Assembly (NCBI GenBank): GCA_946624065.1
Contig: CAMORT010000007.1
Coordinates: 1-61,649 of the forward strand
Source of the DNA: F23-D06 sp002392325
GTDB taxonomy: Bacteria; Bacteroidota; Bacteroidia; Bacteroidales; WCHB1-69
Reading direction: 5' to 3'
Length of the DNA: 61,649 nucleotides
Shown here: positions 8,801 through 17,791 of the stretch, one piece after another
Layout: each line of letters begins with the position of its first letter
Numbering within the stretch: the stretch's first letter is position 1
Translations under genes and position numbers: made by a program
The notes under the pieces: generated by a model
The model's database searches: none
Seen by the model: the letters and a program-made list of their open reading frames with translations, nothing else
Told to the model about the DNA's origin: nothing

Positions 8801-11800
8801 CTGTACCGGCTGTCACAAGATTTTGGAATTCAGGACTTTCAATACGACCGCTGTAGTAGAACCGTGCCGTGTCATATAATGGATCTGTGGTGAAACCATG
8901 ACCTTGTGCGAATGGCGTCTCGTCTGTAGGCGTATAATAGAAATAGTAGTAGGTGAACGGTGAGTTCGTGAAATTGGAAGTGTTGATGGTGTATGGCTGT
9001 CCATAGTTGGAATTGGTGTATGTGCGAGTAACCGGTATGTTCGTAGGATAAGCAGGCACATACAAGGTTCCGCGGATGGTGTCATTCTTACGGTAAACAA
9101 AAGCGGAAGGATCCGTGGCATTGGTGAAAATGGTGTAGTTGAATATGCGGTTCTGCGTCTGTGAACCAATGTTAACACCATTGTTGAATGTTACAGCCAA
9201 GTTGTTCAATGAGGAAATAGGAGCATTCACAACCGTTGTGCCATTTGCGGTGCCGCCACCCGTGAACTGGGCGGTAATGTTGAATGTGCCGGCTGGGATG
9301 ACGGATGTGGCAGTGGTGTCGGTGTTGGTGACTTGAACCTGAATAGGATAACTCTGCGTAACACCGCATTGGAATGAAAGCGGATTCACCAAAGAGTCGG
9401 TCTTCAAATCGTACAACGGGACGGGCACATTGATGTAAATGGGTACTCGTCTTGTGGTACATGTGCTGGTCTTGGTGCGTGCTTCCACCCAGTAAACCAC
9501 TGAATCGTACAACGCCGGTGTGGTGTAGTACGGTTGGTTGGCCGTGGTGGTATGAACGCGGTTGCCCAGACTGTCATAGAAATAGTAGAACTGCACATCA
9601 TTGGGCAATCGGTCAGCAGGTTTCAGGATCTGCAAAGTTTCGGTGTAACTGCCATCATAGATGTATGAGGGTTGCAGACCAGCCGTATAATTGGATGTGA
9701 ACGATCCGGTGATGGTGTCGTTGCCACTGTAAACAATGGGTTCGTTGTTCATCGTTGTGTAAACCACATAATTGAAGGTGGTGTTGGCGTGCGCAGCGGA
9801 GAAATCGTAAGTTTGAGTGAAGGTCACAACCTTTACTTCCTCCGGTCCAATCACTTCGTTAATCGTTTCCGTAATGGGCGTGCCACCATTGAAACGGGCG
9901 TGAACATTCACTTTGCCTGCAGGAATAGGTGTGTTCAACATGTTCTTGATGGTAACCTGAACATGCTCGTCATACAATGCGCAACCGGTGGTCGGACTGT
10001 CAAAGGAAATGGTCTGCACATCATAGGTTGGGATGTCCGGTACATGTATATGGATCGGAACCTTCTCGCTACCGCATGCCAGATCAGCAATGCGGAATGA
10101 CATGGTCAGACGCTTGGTGAAGTTGGAGTAATTGCCGCCAAATGGCAAGGTGTTGTTGTCTTTGTATTGAACGAAGCCCGTTGCGCAGTTGGTTTGGCGG
10201 AAGGTGGGATATCCCGTGCCGCCAGACACATACTGGCCGCAGTTGTAGCACTGGGTTCCCGTGCCACTGCAATAATCCGCACAGTTGGTTTCCGTAAGGA
10301 CAATCAAGTTGCCGGCGTTGTATTCAAATGGCGTGGTCAATGTGAAATAGTGCCAACCGGTATGGTCGAAAACAACTTGTTCGTCCACAATCAGCGATGC
10401 GCCAAGGATCTCATTGTCCCAGTCAATTGCCGCTGTGCTCGGGAATGAGGCCAGGGAGGTCTCCTTCAGATAAATCTTGATAGGAATGCCGCCAGGACCG
10501 ACATTATTGATGCTGTTTACATAAACACCAATGGTGGTGATAGGACCATGCTGGCCGATTTCGTTCTCAGTGTAAAGCATTCTACCTCTGGAGTATCCTT
10601 TGGTGAAACTGAAGGGTTGTGTTCCGTTGCCGACACTGCCCGTGAGCTGACCAACGACTGTGTCGAAAATGTATCCTGGGTTCGTGTTGGCGTAGAATGT
10701 GGTGTCGAAGAAAATGACGGGCGTTTGGAATGTGGAATCCGAGTATCCTAAGAATGACCAGGATTCATATCCCGTGTTGGCAAACCAACCGATTACACCT
10801 TGAGGAACGCTGTTAGGCAGATGTGCCGTCAGCGTGCCACTGGTGTAATAGTGGATATCTACCGTGTCTTGAACGATCGGCGTCATGGATTTGCCTATTG
10901 AGGTGATGTTTTCCCGGATGGTGTCGTTGTATTGCAAACGATCCTGCGGGTCTTTCGTGGCCCATACTAATATATTATATGTAGAGTCAATTTCAATCTG
11001 GTTGTTGGTGAAGTCGAACGGCGTGTTGAATGCGAAATGCTTGGTCTCGTGACTGTGTAAGGTGTCGGTCAAGGGCTCGTTCACAGCAGCCAAACCATTC
11101 ACGGAGTAGTGCATCATGGTGCCGGGAAGCAGGTCTATAGAACCGTTGTTGGTGATGGTTACGGTGATATGCTCGTGTCCCAAATCGCAACGGGTGGTTG
11201 GGTTGTCCAAGTTCACAATCGCCAAATCATGCTGGAATACCGTGTCAATAAGAGCTCCGATCATGAAACGGCCGGAAGTTTGAGGCGTGTAAACACCGTT
11301 GTTGCCCAAATAGTAGAAAGCGGAGTCACGAAGAGGTGTCTCAATCTGAGCACAAAGATAATCACCCTTGGCAAGCATCTCGATACCTACATAGAACTCG
11401 TTGGTCATGTTGGTTAAGGCGAAGTTGTTGATGGGGATAGTGTTCCAGGCACCTCTCGTCAAATCACTGAATTGGATAATGTCGGAGGTGGCCAAAATCT
11501 GACCGGCAGAGTTGGAGACAAATGCGCGGAATCCGTTCTCCGGATTGGCAATGTATGAGTAGTCGTAGTAATATTTGAGCGCCTTTACAGTCAGTTCCGC
11601 ATTCGTCGTGTAGCGAACGCACGGACGAATGATGTTGTTGTAGTCGCCAATCATCAGGCCGGCCTCTGTGGTGTCGGCATAGTTGACGATGTTCTCCGTG
11701 GTGACCATACGCCAGTTGAAGGCGTTGTTGAAGTTCACTTCGTCGTTGCGGGAGCGGATTTCCACATTCTTAACCTCCTGAACAGCAAAATGGTGGTCAG

Positions 11801-14800
11801 GGAAAGTGACGACGGTCTCTTGTGCGGGATTTAACGAGGCAATAGTGAGTGAATCATGGTATTGTTCTCCTGCTCCCGTCACATTCAAATACACTTTAAT
11901 GTTGCTTTGTGCCAAACGGCCTTCGTTGCGCACCAGTGCCTTGAACATGTTGCTGGTAGTGTATTGCGTCGGAGTCTCACCATGAGAATAAATTTGCGTG
12001 ACCGCAATGTCGTTGTTCACGAGATTTCTCAAACGCACACGGTCAATGTTGATGTTGCTGCCTTGCTGAGAGGCGGCTTCAAAGGCGATGTGGATACATC
12101 CTTGACTTACATAGTTGCTTAAATCAAAAGTGTAAAGCTGCCACTCTGGTGTGGTGGCGGTTGCTTTGTATCGTTTTATGAACGCCGTTGTCTGACCTTG
12201 CGGGATGATGGGCGTGAAAGTGGTGCCACCGTTAGTGGAGACTTTCACCGTTACACCCTCAGTGTTCATGTTGGCGGAACCGCCATTGTCATGAGCGAAC
12301 CAGATTTCCAAAATGGGGTTGACAGCTTCAGAAAGGTCAACGGCAGGCATTACAATTCGGGATGAGGTTTGTGAGGAGAAGTTTTTGGAGTTGAAGAACA
12401 AACGGCCAGTACCATATACGGGTGAGATTTCCGGGTTGACGCCAGTGCCTTCTTGGAATGTCCAGTTACCGAGTTTGGGACTCTGGGAAAGTTGCGTGAT
12501 GGTCCATGTTTGAACGGTACCGTTGCTGAAATCCTCCTCGTAGTCGGGAATGGCCGCCTCTAAGATGAAGTTCAAACTCAAGGTGTCGTTCTGGTGATTA
12601 ACATCTCCTGTGGTGTTGATGATGAATGTGAAGTCAATGTTCTGGTTCACTGGAATCTCAATATTGGGAACCACTACTTGTGCCAGATTGCCCAAAATGG
12701 CGATAGTGCCTGAGTTGATTGGGGTTTGTTGGTTGAGGTTCAAAGAATCTGACAGGATGGTGACGGTCGCATGGTTGTTGGCGAAGTTCAAAACCTGAGT
12801 ACCTTTGTTGGCAATGTTTAAGGTGACATCGTAGGTGTCTTCCGGACAAGCGCCTTGAGTGGGCACTACCATTGCGGTGATGGCGGCGTCAACAGCGGCT
12901 ATGTTGGTGGAATAGGCGCCCATGTGCGTCGGATGTGTACGCTGCGCGCCACTGATGTCCGTGAGCACAGAGATATTGCGAGGACACTCAAGCCCGTTGA
13001 AACTCAAAGGCAGCAAACTCTCTGTGGCATCTGTCATAGGTGGCAGCACACTCACGTTGGTATTTGTGGTGCTGATGATTTGTTCTAACTCTGCAATGCT
13101 GTTGATGGCAACCGTCTTGAAAGCTATCAGTCCGGAACCGGAAATCAAGTCGTTGTTGTCACCGGTAATGGTGGAGGTTCCGTTCAAATACAACGGATAG
13201 TTGGTCTGGGTGCCCATGCCGGAGTTGCAATAGTTCATCAGGATATTGTTGTCCAAGTAGGTGTTATTGTTGTTTTGGATCATCAAAGCGGCCGTGTTGC
13301 TGTATGGCGCGTTCGATTTGATGTACAAACTGTTGTTGATGACTTTCAAGTTGTTGCTTGACATAAGCTGCACCGCATACGAGTTGTCGGCGGTCACAGG
13401 ATAGAGGATGACCTCGTTGTTGTAAAGATAACCGTTCACCGTTGCGGAGGCGGAAGAGGTGGAAGAACTGTTGCCTACATACACACCGAAATTGGAATTG
13501 CCGACTTTCACATGGTTGTTGCGGATGAAGAAGTCGGCGCCGGCGGCGTTCTTCAAGCAGATACCATATTCGGCGTCATATACGCTGTCAATGGTGTTGC
13601 CGTTGATGTCCCCACCTACAGTTTGCTCCACATAAATACCCGTGAAATCCTGATGTGAACCTAAGTTCAACTGGGAAATATGGTTGGATTGAATAGTCGG
13701 GTTGCAATAATAGGTGTGGATGCCCTTGTAACAGGATTTGATGGTGTTGTTCACAAACGAAACGGCGTTTCGGTTTGCGTTTACACCAATGTAGTAAACA
13801 CCATAATTGCCGCCCTGAATCAAACAGTTGCTGAACTGGATTTCAGTATCCGGTCTTGCAGGATTGCCGGTGGAACCGGATGCGCCAGTGGTACGGCCGA
13901 TGGCGAAGCAGGTGTTGTCTGTCGTGTTGGTGTTGTTGGCGATGATCTTACAGTTGTCAAAAGCGATGTCAGTGCTTCCATTTCCGCGGAACAACACGGC
14001 TTTGGAGGTGATTTCGCTCTTTCCGGTAATGGTCAGATCCTTGAAATGAAGATGTTTGGTGTTGGTCAAGGTCACCGCACCATAGATGTCGTTGCCGGAA
14101 TCCGTGTGGTTGTTGGTGATAATGACATTGTCCCGGCTGTCACCTTGGAAGGTGATGGTGTTCACCGCGGTTTGGCCATAGTCCTCTGTCCAGTCAAAAT
14201 CACCATAGGTGCCGGGGCGCAGGTGGAAGGTGACGGGACCGTTGATGTTACAATAGTGCAACGCCATCTTGACGGAATTGATGTCCGCAAAATCCGGGTT
14301 GCTGCCGCCTACAGTGTAGTCGCCGTTGAGAAGACTGTCACAGGCAAATCCCGTGTACTTGATGGTGTCGTTGGCATGATACCCATCGGGTTGTCCGTTA
14401 CGGGATGTGATGTAGGCCGTGATGTAGTTGAATCCGCGGGTGGGCGTGAAGGTTCCCAAGGAAAGGGAATCGGAAATGTCCATACAGATGCCACCCGTCC
14501 AGTTGTGCGTGGAGTTATGGGTGACCTGATGGTTCTCATTTTCCACTTTCAACACTACGGTCAATGACTCTTGTTGGGAGTTGCCTCCGGAGTGCGGAGC
14601 GTCGCTCTTGTTGGTGAAATAGAACTTCACTGGCTGCGCTTGTCCTGTGATAAAACAATGCGGGAACTCTTGCGTGTTAATACCGTCCGCACGGCAGTCG
14701 TTGTTCTGTAAGTTGGTCTGGTTGTGCCATGCGATCAGGAAGGTGTCCAATTGACGCTTGTTCCCGTGCACATCTTCCACATAGATTTGGTAGCGGATAG

Positions 14801-15851
14801 TGTCATAATAGCAGATGCTCGGCAATAGCCATTGCTCGGTGTGGTTGTGCCCGTTAGATCCTGGAACCGAGGAACCGTGTGTCGTGATCGTGACAGGGGC
14901 TTCGCTGTTCTTTTGGTATGTGAATCGAATGGTGTTTAAATCGAGTGTGTCATTGTCTTTGATGGAGGCGTTGATGAGATAAGGACCTGTGTTGTTCCGC
15001 AGGTTGTTGTTCAAAGCGCCGCAGTTGGCGTCACCACCGGCATAAACAGGGTTGGTAAGAGCAATACGGGGAATTTCCAACTCGCAATTGGAAAGGAGGA
15101 AGGTGAGGTTGTCGATGAACCATCCGGCACAAACCTCCGTACCGGATGAAGTGGGGGAGACCTTGTTCAAACGGAACTGGATTTGGATGTGCGTGACATT
15201 GGTGTCAATCACAAAGCTGGAGATGTCGAGAATCTCGTGTCTCCACCAGGCGTTGGTCGGGCTCGCATTGTTTGTGTTGGGTTTCCACAATCCGTTAGCG
15301 CCTGTACCGTAACATTCGTGGTCGAACTTGCCGGCGGTGACATTACCGAAATGCGCGGTGGTACGCGTCAAGTACGGATCGGCTTTGCCGTCGCCGTAGT
15401 AGAACGAACTTGACTGGTTGAAATTCAATAGTTTGTAACTACTCCAAATGTATGTGCCGTCACTGTTCTGACCCGTGGCGGTACGGTAGTAGATGTAGGC
15501 GTTGTCCAATTTGTTGACCTTACAAATGTGGTCGAACATCATGTAAACGCGGCGTGCCTGACCGCCAACCGCGGTGGATGACAGCGGTATGGCGTTCGTG
15601 GTAAGGTTCATGTTACCAGAACGGTTGTACATGTTGGCGTGAATACAGGCGGGCGAGCTTACCGACAAGGATGAGTCCAAATGCCAGTCTCCTTCCGGGA
15701 AGAACACATAAGAGGTCGTGGCCTGATAGGTGCTGCCGTCAAAATTCTCACGATAGATGGTTACCGAGTCAATGTGACTTTGGGCAAATAACATCATAGG
15801 CATCCAACAGAATGCGAGTACGAGTAAGAATACCTTTTTTGTAGTAGTCAT
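5898..15851 (-). CDS. giant T9SS-secreted multidomain surface protein
   Basis: A 3317-residue protein with a signal peptide (about 1-24, ending LFAQ). A jelly-roll-like domain covers about 27-255. A right-handed parallel beta-helix follows at about 512-960 (many NN-rich turns such as FDNCKIIANN). At least five CARDB-like Ig modules come next, each opening like HDLAIVNLDNP, YDVQTISFDSP, HDLHVAEIILP or HDMGLSSYM. A GEVED domain lies at about 2650-2800 (ending SNGETEDYAINI) and a second jelly-roll at about 2915-3130. The last 80 residues are a type A T9SS sorting domain (PNPAITSTRIAYKLPEAG...KKMVIQK). Expected on the cell surface or released; substrate unknown. It is transcribed alone, between its own TATTTTTG box and a strong terminator. 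Confidence 0.93.
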   Translation of the reverse strand: MTTTKKVFLLVLAFCWMPMMLFAQSHIDSVTIYRENFDGSTYQATTSYVFFPEGDWHLDSSLSVSSPACIHANMYNRSGNMNLTTNAIPLSSTAVGGQARRVYMMFDHICKVNKLDNAYIYYRTATGQNSDGTYIWSSYKLLNFNQSSSFYYGDGKADPYLTRTTAHFGNVTAGKFDHECYGTGANGLWKPNTNNASPTNAWWRHEILDISSFVIDTNVTHIQIQFRLNKVSPTSSGTEVCAGWFIDNLTFLLSNCELEIPRIALTNPVYAGGDANCGALNNNLRNNTGPYLINASIKDNDTLDLNTIRFTYQKNSEAPVTITTHGSSVPGSNGHNHTEQWLLPSICYYDTIRYQIYVEDVHGNKRQLDTFLIAWHNQTNLQNNDCRADGINTQEFPHCFITGQAQPVKFYFTNKSDAPHSGGNSQQESLTVVLKVENENHQVTHNSTHNWTGGICMDISDSLSLGTFTPTRGFNYITAYITSRNGQPDGYHANDTIKYTGFACDSLLNGDYTVGGSNPDFADINSVKMALHYCNINGPVTFHLRPGTYGDFDWTEDYGQTAVNTITFQGDSRDNVIITNNHTDSGNDIYGAVTLTNTKHLHFKDLTITGKSEITSKAVLFRGNGSTDIAFDNCKIIANNTNTTDNTCFAIGRTTGASGSTGNPARPDTEIQFSNCLIQGGNYGVYYIGVNANRNAVSFVNNTIKSCYKGIHTYYCNPTIQSNHISQLNLGSHQDFTGIYVEQTVGGDINGNTIDSVYDAEYGICLKNAAGADFFIRNNHVKVGNSNFGVYVGNSSSTSSASATVNGYLYNNEVILYPVTADNSYAVQLMSSNNLKVINNSLYIKSNAPYSNTAALMIQNNNNTYLDNNILMNYCNSGMGTQTNYPLYLNGTSTITGDNNDLISGSGLIAFKTVAINSIAELEQIISTTNTNVSVLPPMTDATESLLPLSFNGLECPRNISVLTDISGAQRTHPTHMGAYSTNIAAVDAAITAMVVPTQGACPEDTYDVTLNIANKGTQVLNFANNHATVTILSDSLNLNQQTPINSGTIAILGNLAQVVVPNIEIPVNQNIDFTFIINTTGDVNHQNDTLSLNFILEAAIPDYEEDFSNGTVQTWTITQLSQSPKLGNWTFQEGTGVNPEISPVYGTGRLFFNSKNFSSQTSSRIVMPAVDLSEAVNPILEIWFAHDNGGSANMNTEGVTVKVSTNGGTTFTPIIPQGQTTAFIKRYKATATTPEWQLYTFDLSNYVSQGCIHIAFEAASQQGSNINIDRVRLRNLVNNDIAVTQIYSHGETPTQYTTSNMFKALVRNEGRLAQSNIKVYLNVTGAGEQYHDSLTIASLNPAQETVVTFPDHHFAVQEVKNVEIRSRNDEVNFNNAFNWRMVTTENIVNYADTTEAGLMIGDYNNIIRPCVRYTTNAELTVKALKYYYDYSYIANPENGFRAFVSNSAGQILATSDIIQFSDLTRGAWNTIPINNFALTNMTNEFYVGIEMLAKGDYLCAQIETPLRDSAFYYLGNNGVYTPQTSGRFMIGALIDTVFQHDLAIVNLDNPTTRCDLGHEHITVTITNNGSIDLLPGTMMHYSVNGLAAVNEPLTDTLHSHETKHFAFNTPFDFTNNQIEIDSTYNILVWATKDPQDRLQYNDTIRENITSIGKSMTPIVQDTVDIHYYTSGTLTAHLPNSVPQGVIGWFANTGYESWSFLGYSDSTFQTPVIFFDTTFYANTNPGYIFDTVVGQLTGSVGNGTQPFSFTKGYSRGRMLYTENEIGQHGPITTIGVYVNSINNVGPGGIPIKIYLKETSLASFPSTAAIDWDNEILGASLIVDEQVVFDHTGWHYFTLTTPFEYNAGNLIVLTETNCADYCSGTGTQCYNCGQYVSGGTGYPTFRQTNCATGFVQYKDNNTLPFGGNYSNFTKRLTMSFRIADLACGSEKVPIHIHVPDIPTYDVQTISFDSPTTGCALYDEHVQVTIKNMLNTPIPAGKVNVHARFNGGTPITETINEVIGPEEVKVVTFTQTYDFSAAHANTTFNYVVYTTMNNEPIVYSGNDTITGSFTSNYTAGLQPSYIYDGSYTETLQILKPADRLPNDVQFYYFYDSLGNRVHTTTANQPYYTTPALYDSVVYWVEARTKTSTCTTRRVPIYINVPVPLYDLKTDSLVNPLSFQCGVTQSYPIQVQVTNTDTTATSVIPAGTFNITAQFTGGGTANGTTVVNAPISSLNNLAVTFNNGVNIGSQTQNRIFNYTIFTNATDPSAFVYRKNDTIRGTLYVPAYPTNIPVTRTYTNSNYGQPYTINTSNFTNSPFTYYYFYYTPTDETPFAQGHGFTTDPLYDTARFYYSGRIESPEFQNLVTAGTGTAQGSPFVFNYANSYSRILYNANEMGGYAGRIDTIFVRIRTKNANAGTYVPVKIWMMNTSDTTYTTSAVPAINWNTETAAAKLVFDGNLAFDQTEWYAIPVRGGFDYTGKGLFIYTQHDCDGGSCLTNYGITAPQFYGTNIQKKVITKSSGNFQWNNVRWNTRFKFSYTCESPRGLLQINTTRRQHDLHVAEIILPVTPNNAYTNNEQVRVQIINHGKNNESNFPVKYSLNGQTPVTQNFSGTLHAGDTAVMNFNTRVNLSDVYFSTPFKVYTDLSTDNYRLNDTATIYLRKPEPTPPSVPNAVNAGIHITNVNFAGINNGNPNPFTQHPRVGEELYSDYTLDPAQRGTVVVGQRYPLSVSHSFETNATTRVYKSVYIDFNRNNTFENNERVSPQNFYNLPAEGLMFWYVDIPATAQTGLTRMRVIASNGTISPHGYYSNGETEDYAINILPKYEHDMGLSSYMHPVGDVCPDSAAAIRIWAKNYGTQTQTFSPENPLSVTTNVRQGATVNTYTGQIRSGSVAPGDSTFIYIKPVDLSAIGSYVVSSQMSYGPDQYHHNDTLSTAASTDSLNRILSIPFFEDFDHNTGTTISTIHFTDDWILDRSHPDYIWQIHQGAAENNPNAGPTSDHTQANITGRYATVPGPGISNQFTTLTTRCINMHYNHDYPVELYFFKHFHGVNNANFQMIVEIGSGKHFHAIDTLTKADGGQTTAGSLWTEYAKAFLDFDEIAQLRFRIINHTGKVDPSIDDINVKAGLPSIKLESILYPNSTDCLPIGSVVKPQVVIRNVGKSPIHKFDLTTRMSVANDVEFRYDTINHTLQPNETMTYTLDSGFVLNFPSPGVDFFFSIHIDYEEALDTLNNKLHVISCTNYDIPEIEGKEGVVLMQNDPNPAITSTRIAYKLPEAGKTVLNIYSAEGKLIYTDNQEALEGDNYYDVTTSHLAVGIYFYTLKFKDVVLTKKMVIQK

Positions 15852-15922
15852 ATTACTTGAATTTTATATTATTCTTGTTAAAAAAAAATTCGCACTAATA
15901 ATGTATAATACATATAAGTTGG

Positions 15923-15930
15923 CAAAAATA
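15923..15930 (-). promoter_or_regulatory. -7 promoter box of the giant T9SS gene
   Basis: TATTTTTG on the minus strand, 72 bases before the start codon, in an A/T-rich 200-base gap that holds no gene. Confidence 0.65.
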
Positions 15931-16050
15931 CATTTTTTTTTGTTTTTCACAACTATAAAATAAAAATAGTGGAAATGAAAAAAAATAAAATCCGTAATTA
16001 ATTGATGGATAGGGATTTGAATAAAATGAGAAAGGTGCCGGAATCGGTTT

Positions 16051-17022
16051 TTACAGCTCGTCCGAGTAAGCGAGCATGTGTTGGCGGCACTCCTCGATGG
16101 TGGATGCGGTCATCAGTTTCATCCGGACACTTTTGAAGTTGCGCAACCCTTTGAAATACCCCGCATATTGCGTTCGCATCTCTAAAACCGCGCGCCGTTC
16201 GCCTTTGTCCTCCGCCGATGTCCTCAGATGATGAAGGGCGGTTTCCACCCGCTCCATATAGGTCGGTGACACCAGGGGTTTGTTCTCAATGAGTTGCTTG
16301 ATGTTTTGGAATATCCAGGGGTTGCCGATGGCCGCCCTGCCGATCATGATGCCGTCAACCCCATAACGGTTGTGGTAGTCGAGGGCCTTCTCCGCCGAGT
16401 CAATGTCCCCGTTGCCGATGACCGGGATGCGCATGCGCGGGTTTGACTTGACGGCACCTATCAGATTCCAGTCCGCCTCGCCGCCATACATCTGCGAGCG
16501 TGTGCGCCCGTGTATGGCAATCGCCTCAATGCCAATATCTTGCAATCGCTCAGCCACTTCCACGATGGGCTTGCTCGTATGGTCCCAACCCAGTCGCGTT
16601 TTTACCGTGACCGGCAAGGATACCGCCTTGACTACGGCAGAAGTGAGCGACACCATTTTGGGTATGTCTTGCAGAATCGCACTCCCCGCACCTTTGTTCA
16701 CGACCTTTCGCACCGGACATCCCCAGTTGATGTCGATGAAATCAGGCCTGCCCTCGGCGGCAATCCGGGCCGCCGTGATCAGCGATTCCTCGTTGTGCCC
16801 GAAAATCTGGACGCCAAACGGTCGCTCCCGCTCGTCGAACCGCATTTTGACAATGCTCTTTTCGACCTCCCTGGACAACGCGTCGGAGGATATGAATTCG
16901 GAAATGAGTATGTCCGCACCCTTTTCTTTGCAAATCATCCTAAACGCATGATCTGTAATGCCTTCCATGGGTGCGAGATATACAGGGAAGGAAAAATTAT
17001 CTATAATCTCTTTGATGTGCAT
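16051..17022 (-). CDS. dusB: tRNA-dihydrouridine synthase (DusB family)
   Basis: An FMN enzyme that reduces uridines in the tRNA D-loop. Motifs: YLAPMEGITDHAFR at the N-terminus, VQIFGHNEES, INWGCPV (with the catalytic Cys), KTRLGWD, IHGRTRSQMYGG and IGNGDI plus MIGRAAIGNPW at the FMN phosphate site. The first in-frame ATG is at 17034, but the TATTTTTG promoter box lies at 17032-17039, so transcription should start near 17027. I therefore place the start at 17022 (MHIKEI), giving 323 residues and an almost leaderless message. It shares a divergent promoter region with the plus-strand gene at 17096. Confidence 0.93.
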   Translation of the reverse strand: MHIKEIIDNFSFPVYLAPMEGITDHAFRMICKEKGADILISEFISSDALSREVEKSIVKMRFDERERPFGVQIFGHNEESLITAARIAAEGRPDFIDINWGCPVRKVVNKGAGSAILQDIPKMVSLTSAVVKAVSLPVTVKTRLGWDHTSKPIVEVAERLQDIGIEAIAIHGRTRSQMYGGEADWNLIGAVKSNPRMRIPVIGNGDIDSAEKALDYHNRYGVDGIMIGRAAIGNPWIFQNIKQLIENKPLVSPTYMERVETALHHLRTSAEDKGERRAVLEMRTQYAGYFKGLRNFKSVRMKLMTASTIEECRQHMLAYSDEL

Positions 17023-17031
17023 AATGGCGCA

Positions 17032-17039
17032 CAAAAATA
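17032..17039 (-). promoter_or_regulatory. -7 promoter box of dusB
   Basis: TATTTTTG on the minus strand. It overlaps the first in-frame ATG of dusB and so argues for the internal start at 17022. Confidence 0.6.
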
Positions 17040-17046
17040 ATTTTTT

Positions 17047-17054
17047 TATCTTTG
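17047..17054 (+). promoter_or_regulatory. -7 promoter box of the coiled-coil gene
   Basis: TATCTTTG on the plus strand, 42 bases before the ATG at 17096 and only 7 bases from the divergent dusB box. Confidence 0.7.
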
Positions 17055-17095
17055 CACTTTCAAAGAATCTGTTTAATTTTTAAAATTTGTTCAAT

Positions 17096-17743
17096 ATGAA
17101 AAAAGTTTTCGTTTTAGTTGCAGTCGTATTCGCTGCATTCACCCTGTCCGCTCAGGAAGTGAACACATCTATGATCGATTTCGGTAAATCACAGTATTCC
17201 GGCTATCTCCTCAATCTGAAAAACGCCTCCGTTGACTTGGTTGAGTCCACAATGCGCAACCTTATGGAAAACCAGTACAACCTGAAGGCTTCCAAAGAGA
17301 ACGGCTACCGTGCTTACCTCAGTCAACCGTTCGCCCCGTTTGGTCCTGACAATTATGATATCTATTTCAATGTCAGCGAATTCGGAAAGAAGAAAAACAA
17401 AACCACTCAATTGGCTATGATTGTTACAACGGGTAACATGAACGCCATTACATCTGCCAACAATCCGGATGCTGACAACGCTATCCGCTACTTCCTCAAA
17501 TCCTTCGCCCCCAAAGTGAGCGCTTATGAGGTGCAACAACAGATCAATGCGTTGAAAGAACAATTGGCCAAATTGGAAAGCAATAAAAAGTCCTTGCAGA
17601 AAGATCAGGACAAAAACGCCAAACAGATTGAAAAAATCCAAAAAACAATGGAAGCCAATGAAAAGAGCTTGAAGGAAACGGATGCTCAAATCAACAAAAT
17701 CGAGCAGGAAATCAAGGAGTTGGAAAGACAACTCAAACACTAA
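17096..17743 (+). CDS. exported coiled-coil protein of unknown function
   Basis: A 215-residue product starting at the ATG in front of a clear signal peptide (MKKVFVLVAVVFAAFTLSAQ); an upstream TTG at 17089 is less likely. Residues about 25-140 form a mixed alpha/beta region (HFG-like fold not recognised), with a stretch rich in aromatic residues near FAPFGPDNYDIYF. The last 75 residues are a highly charged heptad-repeat coiled coil (QQQINALKEQLAKLES and onwards). Probably periplasmic or attached to the outer membrane. It is a single-gene unit between its own promoter and a bidirectional terminator. Function not recognised. Confidence 0.8.
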   Translation: MKKVFVLVAVVFAAFTLSAQEVNTSMIDFGKSQYSGYLLNLKNASVDLVESTMRNLMENQYNLKASKENGYRAYLSQPFAPFGPDNYDIYFNVSEFGKKKNKTTQLAMIVTTGNMNAITSANNPDADNAIRYFLKSFAPKVSAYEVQQQINALKEQLAKLESNKKSLQKDQDKNAKQIEKIQKTMEANEKSLKETDAQINKIEQEIKELERQLKH

Positions 17744-17763
17744 GCCGAGTTTGGAAGAATTAA

Positions 17764-17791
17764 AAAAGGCAGGATTTACATCCTGCCTTTT
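17764..17791. terminator. bidirectional terminator
   Basis: AAAAGGCAGGAT (17764-17775), loop TTAC, ATCCTGCCTTTT (17780-17791), serving the convergent genes on either side. The TAA stop of the minus-strand lpxD-like gene (17776-17778) lies inside the loop. Confidence 0.9.

Noticed and set aside
13680..14567. A 295-codon plus-strand open frame opposite the giant T9SS gene
   Set aside because: Val/Gly/Asp-rich product typical of the antisense of Thr/Asn-rich repeats; no signal, domain or promoter.
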